Assembly (NCBI RefSeq): GCF_024362695.1
Contig: NC_065425.1
Location: forward strand, 4,531,001 to 4,595,000
DNA length: 64,000 nucleotides
Source of the DNA: Pectinophora gossypiella
Taxonomy: Eukaryota; Arthropoda; Insecta; Lepidoptera; Gelechiidae
Reading direction: 5' to 3'
This document shows positions 55,298-64,000 of this stretch, piece after piece (the stretch's first letter is position 1; each line of letters opens with the position of its first letter). The notes beneath the pieces are model-generated. The model ran no database searches and was not told where the DNA came from. It was given only the letters and a program-made list of their open reading frames with translations. Both the position numbers and the translations under genes were made by a program.

Positions 55298-55794
55298 CAG
55301 AGAACATACAATATAATAGATATATAAACGTTAAACTATCGATTCTGTGAAAACATGCAATTACTCAATTAAAAATGATACGATACCGACTAACGGTCGG
55401 TATCGGCTATTGGTCAAAAAAGTATATTGAAATATAAGGTTGCCGCGCCGCGATGGCTGATGCACTTTTTAATTAATTTTACACAAGATTATTAGGATCA
55501 ACAGACTTTAATCGCGTTTTTAAAGTTCTTTATGAAGTCCAAGACACGCGCGCGATGGCGCTGAATAGACTGAACCTTTTTTAATGGCTTGGTTTAGAGG
55601 AAGTTTTTGACGGGAATCTGAAAGAGTTTTTGGCCAGAAACACTAAATAGAAAATAAATTATATTTATTTTATTGCGAAAATACTGTAAATATTTGTTTA
55701 ATGAAAGTTTATTACGTGAAAACGACGTATATTACAAACTCCCACGCAGGACATCAGTGACATTTAAAATATTGCTGCTTCATACGTAAATACC
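55298..55794. other. No gene; one perfect hairpin
   Basis: CGATACCGAC (55381-55390) and GTCGGTATCG (55396-55405) form a 10-bp stem with a 5-base loop. Confidence 0.55.
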
Positions 55795-55925
55795 AAATAA
55801 CATACAAACAGACCTATTTCGTATTTCGCATGAGTGTACTTATGCCATTTGCTTCGATCCTGACATACTTGTCTTACCTCCTCATACCTACATCAATCGT
55901 TTCATTCACGCGCGCCGATTTAGAG
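55795..55925 (-). repeat. RTE-like LINE 3' fragment (family K)
   Basis: CTTCGATCCTGACATACTTG, then TTTCATTCACGCGCGCCGAT, antisense of the C-terminal coding end. Confidence 0.55.
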
Positions 55926-56465
55926 TAAATCGTAGTGAAACTTTCTTAAGGACATCACCAAAACAACGTTATAATTATATTTTATTATTATAATTTAACA
56001 GTTTTTTATACACAGAACAGGATATAAAAACAATTAGACTAACAGAAGACTAAATATTTTTCGAGTTTTCATTTTATTTTCTCGAACTGAGTTCACCAGT
56101 TCATCACACTGAAATAAAATTAAAAATAAATAAAATAATACTATTTCAAACATAGGGAATCCTGACTATGATTCAGTGGCTGTCATGAGAAAATTCATTA
56201 ATTATAAGCCAACAAATCCAGCGCCAGAGACTCAACATTTCCAACTGTTATTTCTGTATGAATGACTGATGTTGCCTTGTGATGTATGCCAAAAACTACA
56301 TTAGTATTATCCGCTTCTCTAGATTTTCCACAGAGGTCAACAACTGACGGTATTTACGTTATTACATAAAGGCCTCTTATGTTTAAATTTGAGAAACATG
56401 CGGTCAATGCAATTGGTACACATTTAGCACACAATGCATAAGTAATATAATTAATTCACGCAATC
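55926..56465. other. No recognised feature
   Basis: Nothing matched. Confidence 0.35.
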
Positions 56466-56530
56466 CGATTTTTGTCCGGCCAAGTAGTTAATGCCATCTG
56501 CGACAAATCTACAATACACGTTGCAAACGT
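56466..56530 (+). mobile_element. LINE-like family F tail
   Basis: TTTTTGTCCGGCCAAGTAGT, ATGCCATCTGCGACAAATCT. Confidence 0.65.
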
Positions 56531-56654
56531 AAACGTTTATGGGTCACGTTAAAAAAATGCAGTCCGAATGGCAGACTGAGCTAAAAATTACCAATATTGG
56601 AGGTAATTTTGATACTAAGTCTTAAAATGGAAATGATAATCCATACCATGATAT

Positions 56655-56800
56655 TGTAAGTGTGAAAGTGTATGTGTGTGTCTGTCTGTTTGGTTGTGCG
56701 TCTTTCACGGTAAAACGGAGCGACGAATTGACGTGATTTTTTAAGTGGAGATAGTTGAACCCCGAATTTAACGCGAGCGAAGCGGGCAAAAGCTAATCCC
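56655..56800. repeat. Common insect-type repeat end (GCGAGCGAAGCGGGCAAAAG)
   Basis: GGTAAAACGGAGCGACGAAT, TGACGTGATTTTTTAAGTGG, then GCGGGCAAAAGCTAATCC. It resembles a widespread insect repeat; class not assigned. Confidence 0.55.
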
Positions 56801-56901
56801 TATGATAAGAAAACGAAATAACTACCTACGTATAGAACGGACACTCCCTACTCGCACTTATATGTATCAGTGTTGAGCTAAATTTACCTATTTTTATGCC
56901 G

Positions 56902-57220
56902 TTAAGGACAGTTTCAGATTGGGCGTTTTATACGCGCTTACACGCGCGCTACATTACGCGCTTCAAAAAACCGTACTCGCGTATACGGGCATATTTCGGC
57001 GTGTTCGCTCGAACCGGTCAGTATCAACGTAAATTCTGACGAGGAAACATTACTATTTGCGTTACTGTCTCTCGCAGCTCGCGCTTATACGAGCTTAGAA
57101 GCGCGTCAACACTCGTACAAGTGGCGCGTGTGGCAAAAGGCGCACTTATACGCGCCTACATGCGCTTCCAAAAACGAGCTTATACGCGCGTATAAAACGC
57201 TAGTCTAAACCCGCCCTAAG
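56902..57220. mobile_element. Inverted-repeat MITE family P, CpG-rich
   Basis: The ends pair over about 36 bases (left GGGCGTTTTATACGCGC, right GCGCGTATAAAACGCTAG), and many TATACGCGC-type subterminal repeats follow inward. About 320 bp; no ORF. Confidence 0.75.
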
Positions 57221-57360
57221 GAGTAAGGGAGCGCGCGCGAAACGTCTATTTCGTTCGCACTTACGCAGCAAGGCGTACTGCGAAATAGATTGAATGCTGC
57301 GAGAATAGAACGAAATAGCACACGGTAGGAACGTAATTTTGGGATGGAGTGTCTGACCGG
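57217..57360. repeat. Repeat family Q, copy 2
   Basis: TAAGGAGTAAGGGAGCGCGC, TTCGTTCGCACTTACGCAGC, TTTTGGGATGGAGTGTCTGA. It abuts the family-P MITE. Confidence 0.6.
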
Positions 57361-58859
57361 AATGTGGTCTTATGGCAATAGGTAATCAGCCCATTACAGT
57401 GGTCTAACATATCAGAAATAACACGATTCCTCTGCCAACTCCTCGTTTTTGGCTTTCTAAAGCAATAACAGAAAATTTAATGTGCGAAATTAAATTCGTG
57501 AAACGTTTTGATATAATATTTTGATAATTCCAAAATGATGATGTAGAGTCTCTAATAATTAAAATAAAACCACGTACAGAGTTAGCAGTCTCTACCAGAG
57601 ATAGGTTAGGTTTTATTTTAATTCCATATTGAAGATTTACTTTCGAAATCATAGAACAAATCAGGCGAATCGTGAAAAAATACCTTTCAGGTGTTCAATA
57701 AACTTAATTCTACAAAATATTCCTTTTACGGATATTGTAACTTTATTTTTCTAGGACTTATATATATTTTTCTTTTGGAGGTTTATTTTAAGTAGCAGCC
57801 AAATAAGTACTTAAAATTACTTATTTTTTATTCCCCTTTGAAATTTTTAAGGTCCAATGATTCTGAATAACATTGTCAAAGAATTGTTTTGGTCTAACAA
57901 AAAGATCGATGAAACATGAGAATTTAGTTTTTTAGTTACACCAATTGGGATATTTTCATGGGCTTATGTTATGTTATGTTGTCAAAGAAAACAGAAATGA
58001 AACGTTTATCAAGTTTGAAAAGAACTCTAAACTCTCTAAAGAAGTCTAAACTGAATTATACTCAATACTCAATAACTGTATTGCCATTTCCCAGTGTAGA
58101 TAGATGATATTATAAATTGATGATATATTGCAAAAAATAAACGAAAATAAGAATCAATAGATCCTAGAGGGCAAAAGAAGGAAAGTGGAGAGCGTAATCT
58201 TAAATAAAGTTATATTTTATATAACTTCTTTTTTTACATCACTTATTAAATTGTTAGCAACTGCCATTACAATTGGGTAGTTTACTAAGTCAAAGATAAA
58301 TTATGAAATTCTGATTACTAAATAAAGACAGATATAAAGGTGAAAAAAAAGGTTTACTATTTTCTATTTAACTTATTTTTGAATTTTAATTAAAATATAA
58401 TGATAATAAGCGCGAAATTTTGTCATGTTTTTCTATGACGTCACGGTTGCTTGCTGCTTTTCATGCAAATTCCATAATAACTTCGTATTTTGACATTTGG
58501 TAAAAAGTAATTGGAACTAGTTGGAAACTACCCTTATATTATAAAATAAGAATAAAATAAATCTTATTTAATACAAACTTTTTACACTTTAAGAAGAGAT
58601 AATAATGAATTGTACTTTTTCTCTTTTCGAACTATTGTATAGCCAGTTATTATTTGTAGTATTACTAATTTACATGTGATTGTTTATAGCATGTTCGTTA
58701 GTTACATTATTAAACAGTAACTAGTTATCAACACATACTTACATTATTAATGCGATCATGGTTATTGTATTCAGTGTTTATTGGTATTACCTTGGTCTGT
58801 TTGTCTAAACATTAAATATGAGAGAAATAAGATTAAATATTTATTGACTGAATCTAACA
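57361..58859. other. No recognised gene
   Basis: AT-rich; an 82-codon minus ORF (57404-57652) has no motif. A family-I shred (CACCAATTGGGATATTTTCA) sits at about 57940. Confidence 0.4.
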
Positions 58860-59272
58860 GCCCCCGTGGTCTAGTGGTTAGAGCGTTAAGCGTATATATT
58901 ATTTATTATTCATATATATTTTTTTTGTTATGTATCATTATATGTTTATTGCACCAGCCCGTGCTCCAATGAATAATCTTCTTTCACCCTAAGGTTGCCT
59001 GGCAGAAATTGCTGTTTAGCAATAAGGCCGCCTATTGTGTTTATGTTTTATTCGTATGTTTATGTCCTTTATATATGTTGTTGTGCAATAAAGTATTATT
59101 GATTGATTGATTGATTAAGCTCACGATCTGGAGATCCGGGTCCGATTCCCAATGGGGACATTGTCGGAACCACTATGTGAGACTGTCCTTTATTTGGTTA
59201 GGACATTGCAGGTTTGAATTACCTGATTGTCCGAAAAAGTAACATGATTCCGAGCTTCCGAGCAACTGCTAT
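58860..59272 (+). mobile_element. SINE family D, head split by a LINE tail, 3'-truncated
   Basis: CCCCCGTGGTCTAGTGGTTA head to GTTAAGC at 58891, resuming TTAAGCTCACGATCTGGAGA at 59115, box B GGGTCCGATTCCC. Ends after CCGAAAAAGTAACATGATTC. Confidence 0.87.
58892..59114 (+). mobile_element. LINE family G 3' end with (GATT)n tail
   Basis: 223 bp: GGTTGCCTGGCAGAAATTGC, AATAAGGCCGCCTATTGTGT, GTGCAATAAAGTATTATTGA, then GATT repeats. TSD TTAAGC (58886-58891 and 59115-59120). Confidence 0.88.
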
Positions 59273-59476
59273 CTAAAATAGAAACTTAATCAGATGTTTT
59301 TTTTTTGTGATTACTTTTTAATTTAATGTGATAATTACCAATTTTTTCACTGCTCAGGGTATATAATTGTACAAAAATATAATGTAATGGCAGAGACATA
59401 TAATATATACAAATAATTGTTGCTTTATATTTAAATCAGATACGTATATAATTATGTTGCTACCTATATTTCATCT

Positions 59477-61672
59477 CCAGTACTTAAAAATGTTCAGAAA
59501 ATTAAATTTCGTACACGACCCATCACTGATACTCGGATAGAGAAATATCGAAATAGTCTTATAAGTATCTTACCTTGTCCAAACTTTGATACAGACAATC
59601 CTGACGATTTTTACAGGGATTTCTTTACTATTATCCATAAAGAATTTGAAAATAATTTTCCTCAAAAGGTAGTTACCAACAGTCAATCATTCAAGTTCAG
59701 TGACTGGGCTACCGTAGGCATTCGCAAAAGTAGAAATACTCTTTATTCTTTATATGAGGAAAAAACGTATACACACACTGATAGTTTTAAAAGCTACGTC
59801 AAAAATTATTCTAAAATATTTCGAAAAGTGTGTTATACAGCCAAACAGATGCATATTAGTAGTAAAATAAAGACCGCGGATAATAAAATAAAGGCAGTTT
59901 GGCAAGTAATAAATAGCGAAACAAAGGCTTCGAAACCGCGTGAATTAGAATATAATATAGAATCGAGCACTGGGTTAGTTAAACAAGATAAAGATGTAGC
60001 TGAAGTTTTTGATAAATTCTTTACGAACATCCCTGTAAAAACTACAGAATCTCTCAGGTCCTCTCCTGTTCAAGCTGATATATTGTTGAAAAGTAATGTT
60101 ACTGCTTGCACTGAATTATTTGATTTTAAACGCGTTGATCCGAGTAGTATTGTTAAAGTATTCAAACAGCTGAAACTTAAAACCTCGAAAGATTTATGGG
60201 GATTGTCTGTAAAATTGATGAGCTCTGTTATTGATATCTTAGCACCATATCTAGCTTACATTTTTAATATGAGTGTTGAAAATAGCACTTTTCCAAATTT
60301 AATGAAAATCAGTAAAGTTATACCTCTTTTTAAATCGGGCACAAAATCAGACCCCACGAATTATAGACCGGTTTCTATTCTACCAGTACTTAGTAAAATT
60401 TTCGAGAAAATTATTCTCGACCAACTGCTATGTCATTTTAATTTAAATAACTTACTTCACAGCCAGCAGTTTGGTTTTACTAAGGGTCGGTCTACAACAG
60501 ACGCGAGTGTCACATTTGTTCGACACATTTTCGATGCTTGGGAGAAGTCGCAGAATGCCGTAGGAGTATTCTGTGACTTGTCTAAGGCATTCGACTGCGT
60601 GGATCACGAGACCTTGCTTTTGAAATTGAGGCACTATGGATTAAATAATGGAGCTCTCAGTTTGTTAAATTCATATCTAGGTGATAGGATACAAAAGGTA
60701 CAAATCAATAGTACGACTTCTTCGGGCTCTCATGTTCAAATGGGAGTTCCTCAAGGATCCATTTTGGGGCCGTTCCTTTTTTTAGTGTACATAAATGATT
60801 TGCCTTATGTAGTACAGAACCAAGCTGACATTGTACTGTTCGCGGATGATACTTCTCTTATATTTAAAATCGATAGAAAGTTAGAGGAACTTGACGAAGC
60901 AAACAGCGCTGTGTCGCAGGTTCTAAGCTGGTTTACAGTAAATAACCTAGTTCTAAATGCTAAGAAAACGAAGTGTATTAAATTTGTTCTACCAAACGTA
61001 AAGAAAGTAAATAATAACATTAAAATTAACGACGAGAAACTAGATTTTGTTGAACACACCGTTTTCTTAGGAATTACTGTAGATTCAAAACTTCAATGGG
61101 GCCCACATATTGTATCACTAGCGGGCAAGCTAAGTTCAGCAGCATATGCCGTCAGAAGAATCCGACAACTCACAGATGTACCCACTGCTAGACTTGTCTA
61201 CTTCAGCTACTTCCACAGCATAATGTCTTACGGTATTTTATTGTGGGGTCGAGCCGCTGATGTAGAAACTATTTTCATTATTCAAAAAAGGGCAGTTCGC
61301 GCTATTTATAATCTGCGTTGTCGGGACTCTTTAAGGGAGCTGTTTAAAGAAATAAATATACTGACGGTCGCAAGTCAATATATTTATGAAAACATTATGT
61401 ATGTGCGTAAAAATGTATCTCTCCTTCCGAGAAACTGTGAAAGGCATACTTACAATACAAGGAATAAAAATAAAATTGTTGTTCAAAATTCTAGATTAAG
61501 TAAATTAAATTCATCTTTTTTGGGGTTATGTATACGTTTTTACAATAAAATACCAGATAATATTTTAAATTTGTCAGAGAACAAATTTAAAGCTCACGTG
61601 AAGCTTACTTTATGTAAAAAAGCCTATTATAAGATTAATGATTACCTAAATGATAAAAATGTCTGGTATTGA
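59477..61672 (+). CDS. LINE reverse transcriptase, 5'-truncated, uninterrupted frame
   Basis: The frame is open from before 59477 to the TGA at 61670-61672, about 731 codons, with no frameshift. It has no start of its own (a GTG at 59828 is arbitrary), because the 5' part with the apurinic endonuclease is missing. It encodes an RNA-directed DNA polymerase for target-primed reverse transcription. Visible in order: linker LKNVQKIKFRTRP; TNYRPVSILPVLSKIFEK; QFGFTKGRST; motif A FCDLSKAFDCVDH with the first catalytic Asp; motif B GVPQGSILGPFLF; motif C LFADDTS with the catalytic Asp pair (60839-60850); LNAKKTKCIKF; FLGITVDSKLQW; then a C-terminal YGILLWG....IFIIQKRAVRAI region and the end DYLNDKNVWY. 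The layout fits Jockey or CR1-type LINEs; I cannot settle the clade by eye. The intact frame suggests recent insertion, although the copy cannot be autonomous. Confidence 0.88.
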   Translation, partial: PVLKNVQKIKFRTRPITDTRIEKYRNSLISILPCPNFDTDNPDDFYRDFFTIIHKEFENNFPQKVVTNSQSFKFSDWATVGIRKSRNTLYSLYEEKTYTHTDSFKSYVKNYSKIFRKVCYTAKQMHISSKIKTADNKIKAVWQVINSETKASKPRELEYNIESSTGLVKQDKDVAEVFDKFFTNIPVKTTESLRSSPVQADILLKSNVTACTELFDFKRVDPSSIVKVFKQLKLKTSKDLWGLSVKLMSSVIDILAPYLAYIFNMSVENSTFPNLMKISKVIPLFKSGTKSDPTNYRPVSILPVLSKIFEKIILDQLLCHFNLNNLLHSQQFGFTKGRSTTDASVTFVRHIFDAWEKSQNAVGVFCDLSKAFDCVDHETLLLKLRHYGLNNGALSLLNSYLGDRIQKVQINSTTSSGSHVQMGVPQGSILGPFLFLVYINDLPYVVQNQADIVLFADDTSLIFKIDRKLEELDEANSAVSQVLSWFTVNNLVLNAKKTKCIKFVLPNVKKVNNNIKINDEKLDFVEHTVFLGITVDSKLQWGPHIVSLAGKLSSAAYAVRRIRQLTDVPTARLVYFSYFHSIMSYGILLWGRAADVETIFIIQKRAVRAIYNLRCRDSLRELFKEINILTVASQYIYENIMYVRKNVSLLPRNCERHTYNTRNKNKIVVQNSRLSKLNSSFLGLCIRFYNKIPDNILNLSENKFKAHVKLTLCKKAYYKINDYLNDKNVWY

Positions 61673-61853
61673 ATGTGTTCCTCTAGTTATTAAATAACTT
61701 GTAATGTACCCTCATTGATTTAAAAGATGTGTTGCTGTTGCAGTTTCTTGTCATTTCTTCTCCTCAGCCATAACACCTTGCGAAATGACGTAAATTCAAA
61801 AATGTTACATTGACCTTCAACAAGTTTATCCATGATAATTACGTTGAATAAAT

Positions 61854-61883
61854 GATTCTGATTCTGATTCTGATTCTGATTCT
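61854..61883 (+). repeat. (GATTCT)5 LINE tail
   Basis: Five perfect GATTCT units close the LINE where a poly-A tail would otherwise be, 3' of an AATAAATGATT signal. Confidence 0.92.
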
Positions 61884-62154
61884 CTTTATTTAAATCAGAA
61901 TAGTACCTAACGAGTGGAAGATGTGTTGAGCCTGAGTGTAATAACAAGGGTCATCATTTATACCCAAAAACAAAGATAGAAGATGCACATGTCTGTTATC
62001 CATGAAATTAGAAGGTTAAACGAAGGCAGAACTGTACAGCGCCATCTACAGTTTTTTTGAGGAACGTAGCCTGGGAAGTTCCTCATTCTATTGCTACTCT
62101 GCGACTCTGGCGCAGCGTCCGCGAAACTTCTTTAATGAGTATTATTTTAAACCT

Positions 62155-62457
62155 CGAGGAGCTCGGTGGCGCAGCGGTAAACGCGCTCGGTCTGCAATTG
62201 TTGAAGTTAAGCAACTTTCGCAAAGGCCCGTCATAGGATGAGTAACCACAAAAAAAAAGTTTTCAGCTCGAGCTCCTCCGTGTTAAGGCACGTTAAGCCG
62301 TTGGTCCTGGCTGCATTAGCAGTCGTTAATAACCAACAATCCGCACTGAGCCCGCGTGATGGTTTAAGGGCCGATCTCCTTACTCGTATCCATCCATAGG
62401 GAAGGCCCGTGCCCCAGCAGTGGGGACGTAAATGGGCTGATGATGATGATGACGATG
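62155..62457 (+). mobile_element. SINE family C, complete, 11-bp TSD
   Basis: TSD ATTTTAAACCT at 62144-62154 and 62458-62468. GGAGCTCGGTGGCGCAGCGG head, GAAGTTAAGCAACTTTCGCA body, reduced core (hairpin deleted), GATGATGATGATGACGATG tail. Confidence 0.93.
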
Positions 62458-62755
62458 ATTTTAAACCTAGTCTATCTGTTATTGTTCGTTTTGTAATAAG
62501 GCGGTATTAAGTCAGCTTATCCAACCCAATACTACAGACAAGTAGCAAATTCCATTCCATTTTCAACCTAGATAAAGCACTCCTATATCTCTCAGTAATA
62601 TGTACAAGCGAGGTATCATTAACTTGTTTGATCGAGTATTGTCGAGTGCAATGAAGTACCATTCAGATACATGTGTTCATAACATGTCAACACTTCAAAC
62701 AGAGTAGACTATAATACCTACATAATAGTGACTAAAACAATATAAATTATCATTT

Positions 62756-62873
62756 CATAAATCATAAACTGCCTATATACGTCCCACTGCTGGGCACAGG
62801 CCTCCCCTCAATCAACCGGAGGGGGTATGGAGCATACTCCACCACGCTGCTCCATTGCGGGTTGGTGGAGGTA
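62756..62873 (-). mobile_element. SINE family D, 5'-truncated, between 34-bp direct repeats
   Basis: Antisense end AACTGCCTATATACGTCCCA, GGCCTCCCCTCAATCAACCG, CGGGTTGGTGGAGG. The flanking perfect duplication covers 62722-62755 and 62874-62907. Confidence 0.88.
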
Positions 62874-62907
62874 ATAATAGTGACTAAAACAATATAAATT
62901 ATCATTT

Positions 62908-63227
62908 ATTTCTATGAAATCGTTGTAAAATTATAACTGTTTGCTTTTTATTTGCATATTTCAGACGCTTCTGAAACGCAGCCCATTCCTTTTTAGATGA
63001 ATTGCTTCGTTGTGGCCTTTTTAACCCCCCTGTTCCACGAGGCAAGTCAATACTAACTAAGCAAGGATTGATGAGCTTGGTCATTGATCCCACAATCCAC
63101 ACGAGAGAATATTGTCTGAACTCAATAAGGAAATCTGAAGACGGAAAATATTACGAACAAAAGCGATCTTAACGCAGTAACTATATTTTCTATTATTATC
63201 TATAATCAAAATATTATTATCAGTACT
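62908..63227. other. No recognised feature
   Basis: A 66-codon minus ORF (62902-63102) has no motif. TTGATCCCACAATCCACACGA at 63085 may be a SINE-A shred. Confidence 0.35.
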
Positions 63228-63422
63228 ATATAGAGGCGGAGGACAGGAGTCTTATTACGACTTTGAAATAGACTACTCTGGGCGCCATCCCACTCGCGTC
63301 AGACAGAATACTGCGGGGCGGAAGGCAAAAGGGAAACCAATGCCTTATTTTTCCCTAAAAAGTAGCATGGAATAAGCTACACCGACAAGAGTGTGGCTCT
63401 TAAATTAGTGATGATCAAACTA
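63228..63422 (+). mobile_element. LINE-like family H 3' end
   Basis: AGAGGCGGAGGACAGGAGTC, CGCCATCCCACTCGCGTCAG, CTGCGGGGCGGAAGGCAAAA, CGACAAGAGTGTGGCTCTTA, AATTAGTGATGATC. The frame keeps ..EIDYSGRHPTRVRQNTAGR, a coding look. Confidence 0.75.
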
Positions 63423-63425
63423 TCA

Positions 63426-63743
63426 GCCCCCCAGCATTATCCCGTTTTTCACAGGATCCGTTTACCTAACCTGAAGATTTGACAGGACCGGTTTTTTACA
63501 GAAGCAACTGCCTGTCTGACGTTCCAACCCGCGAAGAACACCCCAATACAGGTTAGATCACATACCTCCGAAAATGCATTTCTCGGGAATGTGGGATGTT
63601 TTCCTTTACCGCTAAGAACGTGATAATCATATAATATGATCTAAACATGAATTCGACAATCATTGGTTTAGTGTTGTGCTCGATTCGAACCAGCGACCTC
63701 AAAGTGAGAGGCAAGCGTTCTACCAACTGGGCTACCACGGCTC
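63426..63743 (-). mobile_element. SINE family B, complete, perfect 20-bp TSD
   Basis: TSD at 63406-63425 and 63744-63763, inside the tail of the family-H LINE. Antisense CCCAGCATTATCCCGTTTTT tail and head with box B GATTCGAACCAGCG, CTACCAACTGGGCTACCACG. Confidence 0.94.
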
Positions 63744-63800
63744 TAGTGATGATCAAACTATCAATAACGAAAATTTAAGAAGTTTTGTTTATACATTGTT

Positions 63801-63985
63801 TTAAGTTTACGCGGTTATTATCATAATTAAAGCACATAGTGACGGGTTCTTACCGCGTTTAAATGGAGAAATGAGACTCCCGATCATCCCGTGATCATGG
63901 CGCTTGCAACAGTGTCAAAATATCGGGAGTCTCGTATCTCCATTTAAACGCGGTAAGAACCCGTTACTATGTGCTTTAATTAAGT
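63801..63985. mobile_element. Inverted-repeat element family O
   Basis: Two arms of about 60 bp with only a few mismatches (left TTCTTACCGCGTTTAAATGG to GACTCCCGAT; right ATCGGGAGTCTC to CGCGGTAAGAACCCG) around a spacer of about 38 bp (ATCATGGCGCTTGCAACAGT). The left flank 63801-63824 matches the extension of the single-arm copy at 21184-21263. Confidence 0.8.
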
Positions 63986-64000
63986 TTTGTTTAGAAAAGT

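Larger units (their letters stand above)
59477..61883 (+). mobile_element. 5'-truncated Jockey/CR1-like LINE
   Basis: About 2.4 kb between the two halves of a family-R element: the linker and reverse transcriptase coding region, then a 3' UTR of about 180 bp ending in five GATTCT repeats (61854-61883). The endonuclease half is absent. No clear TSD, as is common for CR1-like insertions. Confidence 0.85.
59336..62088. mobile_element. MITE family R, second copy, split by the long LINE
   Basis: 59336-59476 matches about 53225-53335 (TGTAATGGCAGA, ATAATTGTTGC, ATTATGTTGC.ACCTATATT). 61884-62088 matches about 53355-53766, with a deletion, up to the right end TGAGGAACGTAGCCTGGGAA and GTTCCTCATTC. 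The left inverted end is missing. Confidence 0.72.

Noticed and set aside
59828..59830. GTG as the start of the LINE reverse transcriptase
   Set aside because: The frame is open and coding-like well upstream; the element is simply 5'-truncated.

Overview
The window is eukaryotic, AT-rich, intron-containing and dominated by transposable elements. An arthropod-type serotonin receptor, many tRNA-headed SINEs, a Tc1 transposon and several LINE families point to an insect. The repeat families look lepidopteran (a moth or butterfly), but that last step rests on recalled resemblance, not on a search.

The only host gene I can support is at the left edge, on the minus strand. It is the 5' coding part of a 5-HT7-like serotonin receptor. 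The first coding exon (1626 down to 613) carries the N-terminus, TM1-TM5 and the start of the third intracellular loop. A second coding exon (407 down to position 1, running off the window) carries the rest of that loop and TM6 up to CWLPFF. The exons are joined across a 205-bp phase-0 intron with a GTAAGT donor and an AG acceptor. Everything to the right is upstream of this gene: intergenic sequence or long 5' intron.

From about 2.4 kb to the end the DNA is a nested landscape of mobile elements. (a) At least five tRNA-derived SINE families, here called A to E; several copies have clear target-site duplications (TSDs), and A, C and D share one central module. (b) LINEs: one long 5'-truncated Jockey/CR1-like copy with an open reverse transcriptase frame (59477-61883), plus many 3' fragments of it and of RTE-like and other families. 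(c) DNA elements: a Tc1-like element with perfect 27-bp inverted ends (14638-16615), whose DD34E transposase is broken by a LINE fragment, and several foldback or inverted-repeat MITE families. (d) A solo LTR with a 5-bp TSD (48845-49059) and a second LTR-like segment. (e) Tandem repeats: a 55-bp x 8 minisatellite (30523-30965), a GTGTGC-type microsatellite (31796-32008) and a 58-base A run (13710-13767).

The elements can be ordered by who interrupts whom: the LINE lies inside a 613-bp-type MITE, a LINE tail inside a SINE head, and SINEs inside SINEs and LINE tails. I found no convincing previously undescribed multi-gene system. The most useful observations are the receptor's second exon, the nested insertions with exact TSDs, the shared SINE core, the inverted-repeat element families and the minisatellite.
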